From an uncultured Pelagibacteraceae bacterium (GTDB taxonomy: Bacteria > Pseudomonadota > Alphaproteobacteria > Pelagibacterales > Pelagibacteraceae): a stretch of DNA of 33,078 nucleotides. Positions 1 through 8,949 of the stretch are shown here, one piece after another. Made by a program: the position numbers and the translations under genes. The notes below the pieces were generated by a model, which worked only from the letters and a program-made list of their open reading frames with translations, did not search any database and was not told the origin of the DNA. Where the stretch lies: contig CACGMG010000010.1 of assembly GCA_902574045.1 (NCBI GenBank), positions 1-33,078 on the forward strand. The letters run 5' to 3'. Each line of letters opens with the position of its first letter. Position 1 is the stretch's first letter.

Positions 1-47
1 AAAAAAGAAGTTTGTAAATTTAAAGCGATCAACATTGCGAAAAAATA

Positions 48-695
48 CGGGTTTACGATCCAGCAACAATTCATTTTGCAGCAGATGATATGATAAAAAT
101 TTGTGAGGAGGGACCAGTATTCGAGCCTAAATTTATTTTTTATAAAACTGATAAATGGAAAAATATTGATAAAGAGTCTCAAAAAGCTTTCGAATTTTTA
201 ATTAAAAAATTAGAAAAAAACGTAGAGGTTTTTGATACACCCTCATATTTTAAAGAAATTCCAAAATATCATCAAATTATTCATGAAACTGATTTAGCTA
301 ATAATTTTCAAATTTATTATAAAAAAGACAAAAATAAACTTTCTAAGGAAATGAGAGACGCAATAGAAAGAGGAATGAAATATTCAGCAAAGGAATATAC
401 TGATGCTATAGATTTCATGAAACAAAGTTATGAGTCTTTTAAAGAAGTGTTCGAGGACTATCACGGTATAATTACACCTTCTTCAAGCGGTGTGGCTGAC
501 AAAGGCTTAAAGTCCACTGGAAGTGCAGACTTTCAAAAAATTTGGACTTATTTAGGTTTGCCGACTATTTCACTACCTTTACTAACTGGAGAAAATAATT
601 TACCATTAGGAGTTCAGTTAGTTGGAAATAAGCTTGATGACTTAAGATTTTTGGGCACAGCTAACTGGTTGGAGAAAAATTGTAAAGATGAATAA
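48..695 (+). CDS. Amidase (amidase-signature family), C-terminal part only
   Basis: Frame-3 reading gives ...VYDPATIHFAADDMIKICEEGPVFEPKFIFYKTDKW... and ends ...YLGLPTISLPLLTGENNLPLGVQLVGNKLDDLRFLGTANWLEKN, typical of an amidase C-terminus. Catalytic Ser/Lys region lies outside the window. In-frame stops at 15-17 and 21-23, so the 5' boundary is uncertain (frameshift or contig-edge error). Confidence 0.7.
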   Translation, partial: RVYDPATIHFAADDMIKICEEGPVFEPKFIFYKTDKWKNIDKESQKAFEFLIKKLEKNVEVFDTPSYFKEIPKYHQIIHETDLANNFQIYYKKDKNKLSKEMRDAIERGMKYSAKEYTDAIDFMKQSYESFKEVFEDYHGIITPSSSGVADKGLKSTGSADFQKIWTYLGLPTISLPLLTGENNLPLGVQLVGNKLDDLRFLGTANWLEKNCKDE

Positions 696-867
696 GATAA
701 CATCAATAATTGGCTGCGCTTTCTGTATTGCCTTTCTTATAGGCTTGGCAACAACTTTAACTAGGTCAATGATGATAGGTTTCAAAGATGTTTTGCCAGT
801 CTATATTCTAATGGGCTTAGTTATAGTAATGATGTTGTATGAAGCCTTCGGTGACAAAAAGAAATAA
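688..867 (+). CDS. Small membrane protein, 59 aa, probably two TM helices
   Basis: ATG at 688 overlaps the amidase stop (693-695). Translation MNKITSIIGCAFCIAFLIGLATTLTRSMMIGFKDVLPVYILMGLVIVMMLYEAFGDKKK*. Two hydrophobic stretches; overlaps the downstream ATG at 839. Not in the supplied ORF track. Confidence 0.65.
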   Translation: MNKITSIIGCAFCIAFLIGLATTLTRSMMIGFKDVLPVYILMGLVIVMMLYEAFGDKKK

Positions 868-1744
868 TTTCTATCCTTATTTACTTTTATTTATTCAGCC
901 TATCTTTATGGCTTCTAATATAATTGTTGCTAGAGGTGGGGTTGAGTATGTCCCTCCTGTTTCATTAGCATTTTGGAGATGGCTTACAGTTTTTATTATT
1001 TTAACACCATTTTTTTTTGATGAAATAATAAAAAAAAAGGGAAAAGTAAAAATAGAGTCTCCCAAACTATTTTTTTTAGGACTTACAGGGTGCGGAATTT
1101 GTGGAGCATTTCCTTTTATAGCGGGCATGTCGACTACGATGGCAAATATGGGAATTATTTATACTTCTTCTCCTATATTCATAATTGTATTATCTGTTTT
1201 ATTTTTCGGAGATAAGATTAACTTTTCTAGGATTGCTGGTTTAATTTTATGTCTCTCAGGCGTTTTAATAATAATTTGTAAAGGTGATTTAACATATCTT
1301 ATAAATTTTAAATTCACATCAGGAGACCTATGGATGTTAGGAGCAGCTGTTGGTTGGGCTGTTTATTCTATTTTCCTTATTAATTGGAAAAGCAGCTTCA
1401 GTCTTATGGCTAGATTTACTCTTATAGCTTTTTTTGGAACAATTTCTCTATTTCCTTTTTATTTAATTGAAGAGATTTATTTTTTTAATACAGCATTTAA
1501 TATTAATTTTATATTTTGGGTTTTATTTGCCGCTATTTCTCCGGGGATTATTGCTTTCACTTTATATACAAAAGTCCAGAAATATGTTGGAGCTTCTCTA
1601 GCAGGATTTACTCTTTATATATTTTCAATATACTCTGCTATATATGGGATAGTTTTATTTAATGAATCTCTTTTAAACTTTCATTATTATGGAGCAGCTC
1701 TAGTATTTATCGGGGTTTATTTAGCCAGAAAGATTGTTAGATGA
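839..1744 (+). CDS. EamA/DMT-family permease
   Basis: 301-aa polytopic protein with two EamA-like halves (PVSLAFWRW, LAALGWAVYSI-like GAAVGWAVYSIFL, GAALVFIGVYLARK). Confidence 0.85.
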   Translation: MKPSVTKRNNFYPYLLLFIQPIFMASNIIVARGGVEYVPPVSLAFWRWLTVFIILTPFFFDEIIKKKGKVKIESPKLFFLGLTGCGICGAFPFIAGMSTTMANMGIIYTSSPIFIIVLSVLFFGDKINFSRIAGLILCLSGVLIIICKGDLTYLINFKFTSGDLWMLGAAVGWAVYSIFLINWKSSFSLMARFTLIAFFGTISLFPFYLIEEIYFFNTAFNINFIFWVLFAAISPGIIAFTLYTKVQKYVGASLAGFTLYIFSIYSAIYGIVLFNESLLNFHYYGAALVFIGVYLARKIVR

Positions 1745-2541
1745 AATATTTATACTTAACTTTATCATCCTTAATAATTGCTTATATTGTATTAGTAGTT
1801 TTCATATATTTTTATCAAAGAAATTTACTTTATCTTCCTTCAGAAAATAATTATCAAAATGATAAGATCCAATTCAATTACGATGAAATTTTTATTAAAG
1901 CTAATGATGGAGTTTTCCTTAAATCATGGATAATAAAAAAAGATTTTAACAAGTTTAAAACACTTGTTATATTTCATGGAAATGCGGGTCACTTATCAAA
2001 TAGGACTTACAAATTGAATCAACTTTATAAATTAGATATTAATATTCTACTAATTTCTTGGAGAGGATTTAGTGGTAATAAAGGGTCACCAACGGAACAA
2101 AATTTATATGAAGATGCAGAGGCATCAATAAAATGGTTAAATAAAGAAGGAGTGGATAATAGCCGGATTATTTTATACGGTGAATCTTTAGGGAGTGGAG
2201 TAGCAGTTGAATTAGGGAAAAAAAATAATTTTAACAGCATAATATTAGAGTCTCCTTTTACCTCAATAGAAAATTCTGCAAAAATTTATTATCCTTATTT
2301 ACCTGTTAAACTTCTTTTGAAGGATAGGTATGACTCAATTAGCAAAATTAAAATGATAAATACTCCTATTTTGATAATGCATGGAGAGAAAGATGATGTC
2401 ATTCCTTTTTCAATGGGTAAAGAATTATTTAAAGAAGCCAATAATCCAAAACATTCATATTTTACAAATGATGATGATCATATGATGGAATTTAATTCTA
2501 ATTTATTAAAGGTGATTAAAGATTTTATCGAAAAATATTAA
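1741..2541 (+). CDS. Alpha/beta hydrolase (Bem46/ABHD13-like)
   Basis: N-terminal TM segment, VIFHGNAGHLSNR oxyanion region, GESLGSG nucleophile elbow, MHGEKDDVIPF, C-terminal HMMEF His. ATGA overlap with upstream gene. Confidence 0.85.
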   Translation: MKYLYLTLSSLIIAYIVLVVFIYFYQRNLLYLPSENNYQNDKIQFNYDEIFIKANDGVFLKSWIIKKDFNKFKTLVIFHGNAGHLSNRTYKLNQLYKLDINILLISWRGFSGNKGSPTEQNLYEDAEASIKWLNKEGVDNSRIILYGESLGSGVAVELGKKNNFNSIILESPFTSIENSAKIYYPYLPVKLLLKDRYDSISKIKMINTPILIMHGEKDDVIPFSMGKELFKEANNPKHSYFTNDDDHMMEFNSNLLKVIKDFIEKY

Positions 2542-3458
2542 GAGTTTAATCCTAATAATGCCTTAGCAAAAAACTCTGCTTTAAAAGGATGAAGGTCTGA
2601 GTCTTTTTCACCCATGCCTACTGCAACAATGGGTAAGTTGTATTTTTTACAAATAGCTAAAATAATTCCACCTTTAGCAGTACTATCAAGTTTAGTAACA
2701 ATTAAACCCGTAATGTTATGTATTTTACTGAATTCTTCAACTTGATTTAACGCATTCTGTCCAGTAGTTGCATCCAAAACTAAGATTACCTCATTAGGAA
2801 ACTTTTCATCAATTTTTTTGAGGACATTTATAATCTTTTTATACTCATCCATTAAATTTTTTTTATTCTGCAACCTTCCAGCTGTATCAATTAAAGCAAT
2901 ATCTATTTGATTTTTTTTTGCAAACTCAGCTGTTTTAAAAGCTACTGATGCTGGATCGCTATTAATCTCTGATTTAATTATATCAACTTTAACTCTTGCT
3001 GCCCAAACTTGTAATTGATCAATAGCAGCTGCCCTAAAAGTATCTGCTGCTCCAAAAACAACAGACCTATTGTTATCTTTAAAATATTTTCCTAGCTTTC
3101 CAATTGTGGTTGTTTTTCCTACACCATTAACTCCAGATACAACTATTACAGAGGAATTAGCGTTTCCCATTAAACTGAGATCTTTCTCATATTTCAATAG
3201 TTCGATTGCCATTTTGTCAGCTAATAACTTTAAAATTTCTTTGTGATCATCTAATTTTTTATCGATCTTAAAATTTTCAAAATCTTTTCTAAGTTCTTTG
3301 GCAACATCTACCCCGGCATCTGAGGAAATAATTAATTCTTCAAATTCTGTTAAGACTCCTTCATCTATAATTTTTTTTGAAAAAATATTTTTAAAACCCT
3401 CTGAAAGACCAGAAGAACTTTTTCCAAGACCTAATTTAAATTTATCAAATAATCCCAT
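2538..3458 (-). CDS. ftsY: Signal recognition particle receptor FtsY
   Basis: NG-domain motifs GVNGVGKTTTIGKLG, DTFRAAAIDQL, DTAGRLQNKKNLMDE, TKLDSTAKGG, GMGEKDSDLHPF. Confidence 0.97.
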   Translation of the reverse strand: MGLFDKFKLGLGKSSSGLSEGFKNIFSKKIIDEGVLTEFEELIISSDAGVDVAKELRKDFENFKIDKKLDDHKEILKLLADKMAIELLKYEKDLSLMGNANSSVIVVSGVNGVGKTTTIGKLGKYFKDNNRSVVFGAADTFRAAAIDQLQVWAARVKVDIIKSEINSDPASVAFKTAEFAKKNQIDIALIDTAGRLQNKKNLMDEYKKIINVLKKIDEKFPNEVILVLDATTGQNALNQVEEFSKIHNITGLIVTKLDSTAKGGIILAICKKYNLPIVAVGMGEKDSDLHPFKAEFFAKALLGLNS

Positions 3459-3459
3459 A

Positions 3460-4278
3460 TCAGATATCTATTTTTATATTTTTTATCTCAGATACTGGTC
3501 CAGTCATAAAAATATTTTTATTTTCATCATATTTAATTTTTAATATTCCCTCTTTAAATTTTACATTAACATTGCTATCAGTAAGCTTATTAACATACGC
3601 CGCAACTGCAGTAGCACAAGCAGCAGTTCCGCATGCCTTAGTTAAACCTGCACCGCGTTCCCAAACATTCACTGTTATGTTGTTTACATTATCTACTTGA
3701 GCAAAAGTAACATTAGTTTTTTCTAGAAAAAGCTCATGATTCTCGATCTTGGGCCCTAAAATATTTAAATCATATTCAAAACAATTTTTAACAAAAAAAA
3801 TTATATGTGGATTTCCTACATTAACGCAAAAACCACCATTAAAAGTTTTACCATTAATATTCAATGTTACATCTCCAGGATTTATTGTTTTTGATAATGG
3901 AATTTCATCAAAACCAAATAAAGGTTTTCCCATTTCAAGCTCAACATCAAAATTACTAATTATTTTTGCATTAAGTATTCTATTACTTGTCTTTAATTTA
4001 ATTTCTTTAGAGTTTAAATTTTTACCTAAAAGATAAGCCACACATCTAGATCCATTACCACAAGCACTTATCTCACCTCCATCAGAATTATAAATTGTTA
4101 TGGGATAAATATTTCCCTTTTCTTTTTCTATAAAGATTATTTGATCAAATCCAATATTAGCTCTATTCCCTAATTCAATAATTTTTTCTTTAGACAAATT
4201 AATAGAGTTTCCCCTTCTATCAATGATTATAAAATCATTACCTAATCCATCCATTTTATAAGCGTTAATAGTTGCCAT
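3460..4278 (-). CDS. dapF: Diaminopimelate epimerase
   Basis: Two catalytic Cys motifs (ACGNGSRCVA and KACGTAACATAVAA), start MATINAYKMDGLGNDF. Confidence 0.97.
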   Translation of the reverse strand: MATINAYKMDGLGNDFIIIDRRGNSINLSKEKIIELGNRANIGFDQIIFIEKEKGNIYPITIYNSDGGEISACGNGSRCVAYLLGKNLNSKEIKLKTSNRILNAKIISNFDVELEMGKPLFGFDEIPLSKTINPGDVTLNINGKTFNGGFCVNVGNPHIIFFVKNCFEYDLNILGPKIENHELFLEKTNVTFAQVDNVNNITVNVWERGAGLTKACGTAACATAVAAYVNKLTDSNVNVKFKEGILKIKYDENKNIFMTGPVSEIKNIKIDI

Positions 4279-4300
4279 AATTGATTAATATAATTATTCA

Positions 4301-4329
4301 TTGACTTTTAAAACCCCAAATTGTAGTTT
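4301..4329 (+). promoter_or_regulatory. Possible sigma70-like promoter for the ffh leader
   Basis: TTGACT (4301-4306), 17-nt spacer, TAGTTT (4324-4329); places a TSS near 4336, just at the start of the hairpin cluster. -10 box is weak. Confidence 0.35.
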
Positions 4330-4434
4330 CTCCAAACTTTCCGCAAATACCTAAGTTTTTGCGGTGCTCTTGAAAACAAGAGTGTCGACACTAGTCAGCG
4401 AAGGTTCGCCCACTAGTGCGATAGGTGTTGGTTG
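4330..4434 (+). ncRNA. Candidate structured RNA / 5' leader upstream of ffh
   Basis: Three consecutive hairpins: CCGCAAA(4341-4347)/TTTGCGG(4358-4364); CTCTTG(4367-4372)-AAAA-CAAGAG(4377-4382); CG-a-CACTAGT(4386-4395)/ACTAGTGCG(4412-4420) with inner GCGA/TCGC. Possible closing pairing CCAA-a-C (4332-4337) with GTTGG (4427-4431). Locally GC-richer than surroundings. Confidence 0.6.
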
Positions 4435-4442
4435 TAATAAAA

Positions 4443-5795
4443 ATGTTTGAAAATTTAACAAATAAACTAGAAAGTATTTTTTCTAAGCTTAAAAGCGCCC
4501 CTTCTTTAACTGAGGAACAGGTAGACTCTGGTCTAAAAGAAATACGATTAGCTTTATTAGAAGCTGACGTAGCTCTTCCAGTCACAAAAGAATTTATTTC
4601 AAATGTAAGACCTAAAGCTATTGGCCAAGAGATTATTAAATCAACCTCAGCTGGCCAGATGATAATTAAAATTGTCTATGATGAATTAGTAAAAATTTTA
4701 GGTTCTAAAAATGAAGAATTAAATTTTAAAGCTGTTCCACCAGTTTCTATATTATTAGTGGGCCTACAAGGTTCAGGAAAAACAACAACTGCTGCAAAAT
4801 TAGCAAAAAATATTGAGAAAAATCATAAAAAAAAAGTAATGCTAGTTAGTTTAGACGTTTATAGACCTGCAGCTCAAGAGCAGCTTAAATTACTTGCAGA
4901 AACAAATGGAATTCAATGTTTGCCAATAGTTGAAAAGCAACAACCAATCGATATCACTAATAGAGCTTTGAATACTGCTAACCTTAATGGCTCTGACATT
5001 ATAATATTTGATACTGCAGGCAGGACTCAAGTAGATTTACCTATGATGTCTGAGATAAAACAAATTAAAAAGATCACAAAACCAGCTGAAACAATTTTAG
5101 TAGCAGACTCACTAACAGGACAAATAGCTGTAAACGTAGCAAAAGAATTCAATACAACAGTAAATTTATCAGGAATAATTCTTACAAGAATTGATGGTGA
5201 TGCTAGAGGCGGAGCTGCACTGAGCATGAAACACGTAACAGGCAAACCAATTAAGTACATTGGTGTTGGGGAAAAAATCACAGATCTAGAAGTATTTTAT
5301 CCGGATAGATTAGCAAATAGAATTTTAGGTATGGGAGATGTGGTTACTTTAGTTGAAAAAGCTCAACAAGACTTAAGTGAAGAAAAAATTAGAGAAACAG
5401 AGGAAGAATTAAAAAAAGGAATATTTACAATGGACTCTTACCTTGCTCAACTTAGACAAATGAAAAAAATGGGAGGAATGGAGGGAGTTATGTCAATGCT
5501 TCCTGGAGTGAATAAAATGAAAACAAAAATGGATCAGGCAAATATTGATGAAAAAATGTTAATTGAAAATGAAGCCATAATACTTTCAATGACCAAAAAA
5601 GAAAAAGAAAATCCAAAAATTATTAGTGGATCTAGAAGGAAAAGAATTTCAACAGGCTCAGGCGTAGATGTTTCTAAGATTAATAAACTTCTTAAACAAT
5701 TTAAAATGATGTCTGACATGATGAAAAAAATGTCAGAAGGAAAAAAAATTCCATCTGGTGTGATACCAGATGAAATGTTAAATCAACTAAAATGA
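4443..5795 (+). CDS. ffh: Signal recognition particle protein Ffh
   Basis: GLQGSGKTTTAAKLA, DVYRPAAQEQL, DTAGRTQVDLPMM, TRIDGDARGGAALS; Met-rich M domain with GSGVDVSKINKLLKQF. ATG at 4443 preferred over the GTG at 4425, which would lie inside the hairpin region. Confidence 0.97.
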   Translation: MFENLTNKLESIFSKLKSAPSLTEEQVDSGLKEIRLALLEADVALPVTKEFISNVRPKAIGQEIIKSTSAGQMIIKIVYDELVKILGSKNEELNFKAVPPVSILLVGLQGSGKTTTAAKLAKNIEKNHKKKVMLVSLDVYRPAAQEQLKLLAETNGIQCLPIVEKQQPIDITNRALNTANLNGSDIIIFDTAGRTQVDLPMMSEIKQIKKITKPAETILVADSLTGQIAVNVAKEFNTTVNLSGIILTRIDGDARGGAALSMKHVTGKPIKYIGVGEKITDLEVFYPDRLANRILGMGDVVTLVEKAQQDLSEEKIRETEEELKKGIFTMDSYLAQLRQMKKMGGMEGVMSMLPGVNKMKTKMDQANIDEKMLIENEAIILSMTKKEKENPKIISGSRRKRISTGSGVDVSKINKLLKQFKMMSDMMKKMSEGKKIPSGVIPDEMLNQLK

Positions 5796-5805
5796 AAGGT
5801 ACAAA

Positions 5806-6327
5806 ATGTTAAGAATAAGATTGTCTATGGGTGGAGTAAGAAAAAGGCCTGTCTATAAAATAGTAGTAGCTGACGGCAGATATCCAAGAGATGGAAAGTT
5901 TATTGAAAAATTAGGGTCTTACAACCCTCTTTTGCCAAAAGATAAAAAAGAAAGAGTAAAAGTAGAATTTGAGAGAGTTAAATACTGGATGAGTAAAGGC
6001 GCTCAACCAACTCTAAGAGTTTCGAGAATTTTAGGAGAGATGCAATTAATGCCTATGCCTAAACCTGGAAATAATCCTTTGAAAGCGATACCTAAGAAAG
6101 ACAGAAAAAAGGAAGGAAAAGAAGAACCTAAAGCAGAAGCTAAAAAGGAAGAACCTAAAGCAGAAGCTAAAAAGGAAGATCCTAAAGCAGAAGCTAAAAA
6201 GGAAGAACCTAAAGCAGAAGCTAAAAAGGAAGAACCTAAAGCAGAAGCTAAAAATGAAGAGCCTAAAGCAGAAGCTAAAAAGGAAGAGCCTAAAGCAGAA
6301 GCTAAAAAGGAAGAGCCTAAAGCTTAA
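5806..6327 (+). CDS. rpsP: Ribosomal protein bS16 with a repetitive charged C-terminal extension
   Basis: MLRIRLSMGGVRKRPVYKIVVADGRYPRDGKFIEKLGSYNPL is canonical S16; residues 106-173 are EEPKAEAKK repeats. Confidence 0.96.
   Translation: MLRIRLSMGGVRKRPVYKIVVADGRYPRDGKFIEKLGSYNPLLPKDKKERVKVEFERVKYWMSKGAQPTLRVSRILGEMQLMPMPKPGNNPLKAIPKKDRKKEGKEEPKAEAKKEEPKAEAKKEDPKAEAKKEEPKAEAKKEEPKAEAKNEEPKAEAKKEEPKAEAKKEEPKA
6121..6324 (+). repeat. 27-bp in-frame tandem repeat (7 full units plus a 15-bp partial unit) encoding EEPKAEAKK
   Basis: gaagaacctaaagcagaagctaaaaag repeated at 6121, 6148, 6175, 6202, 6229, 6256, 6283, partial at 6310; only point variants (EDP in unit 3, KN in unit 5). Confidence 0.95.
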
Positions 6328-6342
6328 TTGGAAGTAATATTT

Positions 6343-7044
6343 ATGTTTGAGGTCAAGATTTTTACTCTATACCCTGATTTATATCCTGGACCACTTAATT
6401 CTGGGATATATAAAAAGGCTAAGGAAAAAAATATTTGGAGTCTAAAAGTAATTAATATTAGAGATTACGCAAATGACAAACATGGATCTGTTGATGACAC
6501 TCCTTTCGGAGGCGGAAGTGGAATGTTGCTGAGACCAGATGTAGTTGCGTCAGCTCTTGATCCAAATTTAAATAGAAATGAACCTGTTATTTATTTATCT
6601 CCCAAAGGTAAAAAATTTGATCAAACTATTGCGAAAGAACTTAGTAAGCATAAAAAACTAAACTTGCTATGTGGCCATTTTGAAGGTATCGATCAAAGAC
6701 TTTTAGAGACAAGAAATATTCAAGAATATAGTATTGGTGATTTTATATTATCTGGTGGAGAAGCAGCTTCATTTGTTTTCATTGACTCTATTATTCGATT
6801 ACTACCTGGGGTCCTAGGCAACGATAGTTCATTAAAAGAGGAAAGTTTCGAAAATGATCTACTAGAATATCCTCAATATACAAAACCTCAAAATTGGGAG
6901 GGAAAAAACACTCCAGAAGTACTTTTATCAGGTGATCATGCGAGAATTAAAAGCTGGCGTTTATCACAATCTGAGGCTATAACACGTCGCCAGAGACCAG
7001 ATCTTTGGAAAAAATATTTGAATAGAAAAAATGAAAAACATTGA
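6343..7044 (+). CDS. trmD: tRNA (guanine-N1)-methyltransferase
   Basis: [64 protein letters not shown] at 6343 preferred over the ORF-track TTG at 6328. Confidence 0.96.
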   Translation: MFEVKIFTLYPDLYPGPLNSGIYKKAKEKNIWSLKVINIRDYANDKHGSVDDTPFGGGSGMLLRPDVVASALDPNLNRNEPVIYLSPKGKKFDQTIAKELSKHKKLNLLCGHFEGIDQRLLETRNIQEYSIGDFILSGGEAASFVFIDSIIRLLPGVLGNDSSLKEESFENDLLEYPQYTKPQNWEGKNTPEVLLSGDHARIKSWRLSQSEAITRRQRPDLWKKYLNRKNEKH

Positions 7045-7537
7045 AGACATAAATAAAGAAGCAATAAAAAAAATTGTTGCAAATAAAAAAATAACTGAAT
7101 TTTCTCCAGGCGATACTATAAAAGTTGGTGTAAAAATTATTGAGGGTAAAAGAGAGAGAATTCAATATTTTGAAGGTGTTTGTATCGCAAAAAAAAACAG
7201 AGATTTAAACTCTTCATTTACTGTGAGAAAAATTTCATTTGGTGAAGGGGTAGAAAGAACTTTTGCACTTTACAGTCCAAATTTAGATACTATTAAAGTT
7301 ATTAGAACAGGAAAAGTTCGGAGAGCAAAGCTATATTATTTGAGAAGCAGAAAAGGAAAATCTGCAAGAATTGCTGAAAAAATTAAAAAAAAAATTGGAG
7401 TCGATGTTTCAACTCAACCTGAAATATCTGTAAAAACAGAAGAAGTAGTCACTAAAGAAGCAACAAAAAATGTTGATAAAAAAGAAACAGATGTTGCAAA
7501 AGAACAAATTAAATTAAAAGCTGAAGATAAAAAATAA
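7031..7537 (+). CDS. rplS: Ribosomal protein bL19 with Lys/Glu-rich C-terminal tail
   Basis: [52 protein letters not shown]; overlaps the trmD end by 14 nt. Confidence 0.96.
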   Translation: MKNIEDINKEAIKKIVANKKITEFSPGDTIKVGVKIIEGKRERIQYFEGVCIAKKNRDLNSSFTVRKISFGEGVERTFALYSPNLDTIKVIRTGKVRRAKLYYLRSRKGKSARIAEKIKKKIGVDVSTQPEISVKTEEVVTKEATKNVDKKETDVAKEQIKLKAEDKK

Positions 7538-7548
7538 GCTAATTTTTT

Positions 7549-8949
7549 ATGCCTAAAACACTATATGATAAAATATGGGAAAACCACCTTGTACATGAAC
7601 AAGAAGACGGGACCTCATTAATTTATGTTGACCGTCATCTAGTTCATGAGGTTACGAGTCCACAAGCCTTTGAAGGATTAAGATTACAAAAAAGAAAAGT
7701 AAGAAGACCAGAGTTAACTTTAGCCGTTCCGGACCACAATGTGCCAACTACTGACAGGTCAAAAGGAATAAATGATAAAGAGTCAAAGATACAAGTAGAT
7801 ACTTTAAGACAAAACTGTAAAGAATTCGGGGTGGAACTTTTTGATGTTAATGATAAAAGACAAGGTATAGTTCATATTATTGGACCAGAACAAGGATTTA
7901 CTCAGCCAGGGACCGTAATTGTTTGTGGGGATAGCCACACAGCCACTCATGGCGCTTTTGGATCTTTAGCATTTGGAATAGGAACATCAGAAGTTGAGCA
8001 CGTTCTAGCTACTCAAACACTAATTCAAAAAAAATCAAAAAACTTAAGAATTAATGTAAATGGAAAATTACCGATAGGGGTGACAGCTAAAGACGTAATT
8101 TTAAAAATCATTGGAACTATAGGTACAGCGGGCGGAACAGGTTACGTAATAGAATTTGCTGGAGAAGTAATTAAGAATTTAACTATGGAAGAGAGAATGA
8201 CAGTTTGCAATATGACTATAGAAGCTGGAGCCAGAGCTGGATTAATTGCCCCTGATGAAAAAACCTTTGAATATTTAAAAGGCAAAGCAATGTCTCCTAA
8301 AGGAGATTATTGGGACAAAGCAGTAATATTTTGGAGATCTTTATATTCGGATCAAGAATGTAAATTTGATAAAGAAATAAATATTGAAGGAGAAAAAATT
8401 GAACCACTGGTTACTTGGGGAACTTCACCTCAAGACGTATCTCCGGTTACAGGGATTGTGCCTGATCCAAATAATGAAAAGAATGAGGATAGAAAGATGG
8501 CAATGAAAAGGTCTTTGGAGTACATGGGTTTAAAAGCTAACACAAAAATTTCAGAAATAAAAATTGATAAAATTTTTATCGGTAGTTGCACTAATGGCAG
8601 AATAGAAGATTTAAGGTTGGCAGCAAGTTTATTAAAAGGAAAAAAAATCGCTAGAAATGTGAGCGCGATGGTAGTACCCGGATCTGGCTTGGTAAAAGCT
8701 CAAGCTGAAAAAGAGGGATTACATAAAATCTTTGTTGAAGCAGGTTTTGAGTGGAGAGAACCTGGTTGTTCTATGTGTTTGGGCATGAATCCAGATCAAT
8801 TAAAACCAAAAGAAAGATGCGCTTCAACATCAAATAGAAATTTTGAGGGTAGGCAAGGTAGAGGGGGCAGAACTCACTTGGTTAGTCCTGGCATGGCAAT
8901 TGCTGCAGCAATTAACGGGCATTTATCAGATGTAAGAGAGATACAATAA
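7549..8949 (+). CDS. leuC: 3-isopropylmalate dehydratase large subunit
   Basis: Aconitase-family motifs [36 protein letters not shown] Fe-S Cys. Confidence 0.97.
   Translation: MPKTLYDKIWENHLVHEQEDGTSLIYVDRHLVHEVTSPQAFEGLRLQKRKVRRPELTLAVPDHNVPTTDRSKGINDKESKIQVDTLRQNCKEFGVELFDVNDKRQGIVHIIGPEQGFTQPGTVIVCGDSHTATHGAFGSLAFGIGTSEVEHVLATQTLIQKKSKNLRINVNGKLPIGVTAKDVILKIIGTIGTAGGTGYVIEFAGEVIKNLTMEERMTVCNMTIEAGARAGLIAPDEKTFEYLKGKAMSPKGDYWDKAVIFWRSLYSDQECKFDKEINIEGEKIEPLVTWGTSPQDVSPVTGIVPDPNNEKNEDRKMAMKRSLEYMGLKANTKISEIKIDKIFIGSCTNGRIEDLRLAASLLKGKKIARNVSAMVVPGSGLVKAQAEKEGLHKIFVEAGFEWREPGCSMCLGMNPDQLKPKERCASTSNRNFEGRQGRGGRTHLVSPGMAIAAAINGHLSDVREIQ

Noticed and set aside
3749-4036. 95-aa plus-strand ORF antisense to dapF
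   Set aside because: Embedded in an unambiguous dapF; spurious complement-frame ORF.
4330-4434. Interpretation of the ffh-upstream RNA as the canonical 4.5S SRP RNA (ffs)
   Set aside because: I could not find the conserved apical motif (GGAA-type tetraloop with flanking AGCAG/CAGG loops), and the region folds as several separate hairpins rather than one long hairpin. Left as an unassigned structured RNA.
4391-4585. 64-aa minus-strand ORF spanning the ffh leader and ffh 5' end
   Set aside because: Overlaps the structured RNA candidate and the real ffh start; no motif support.
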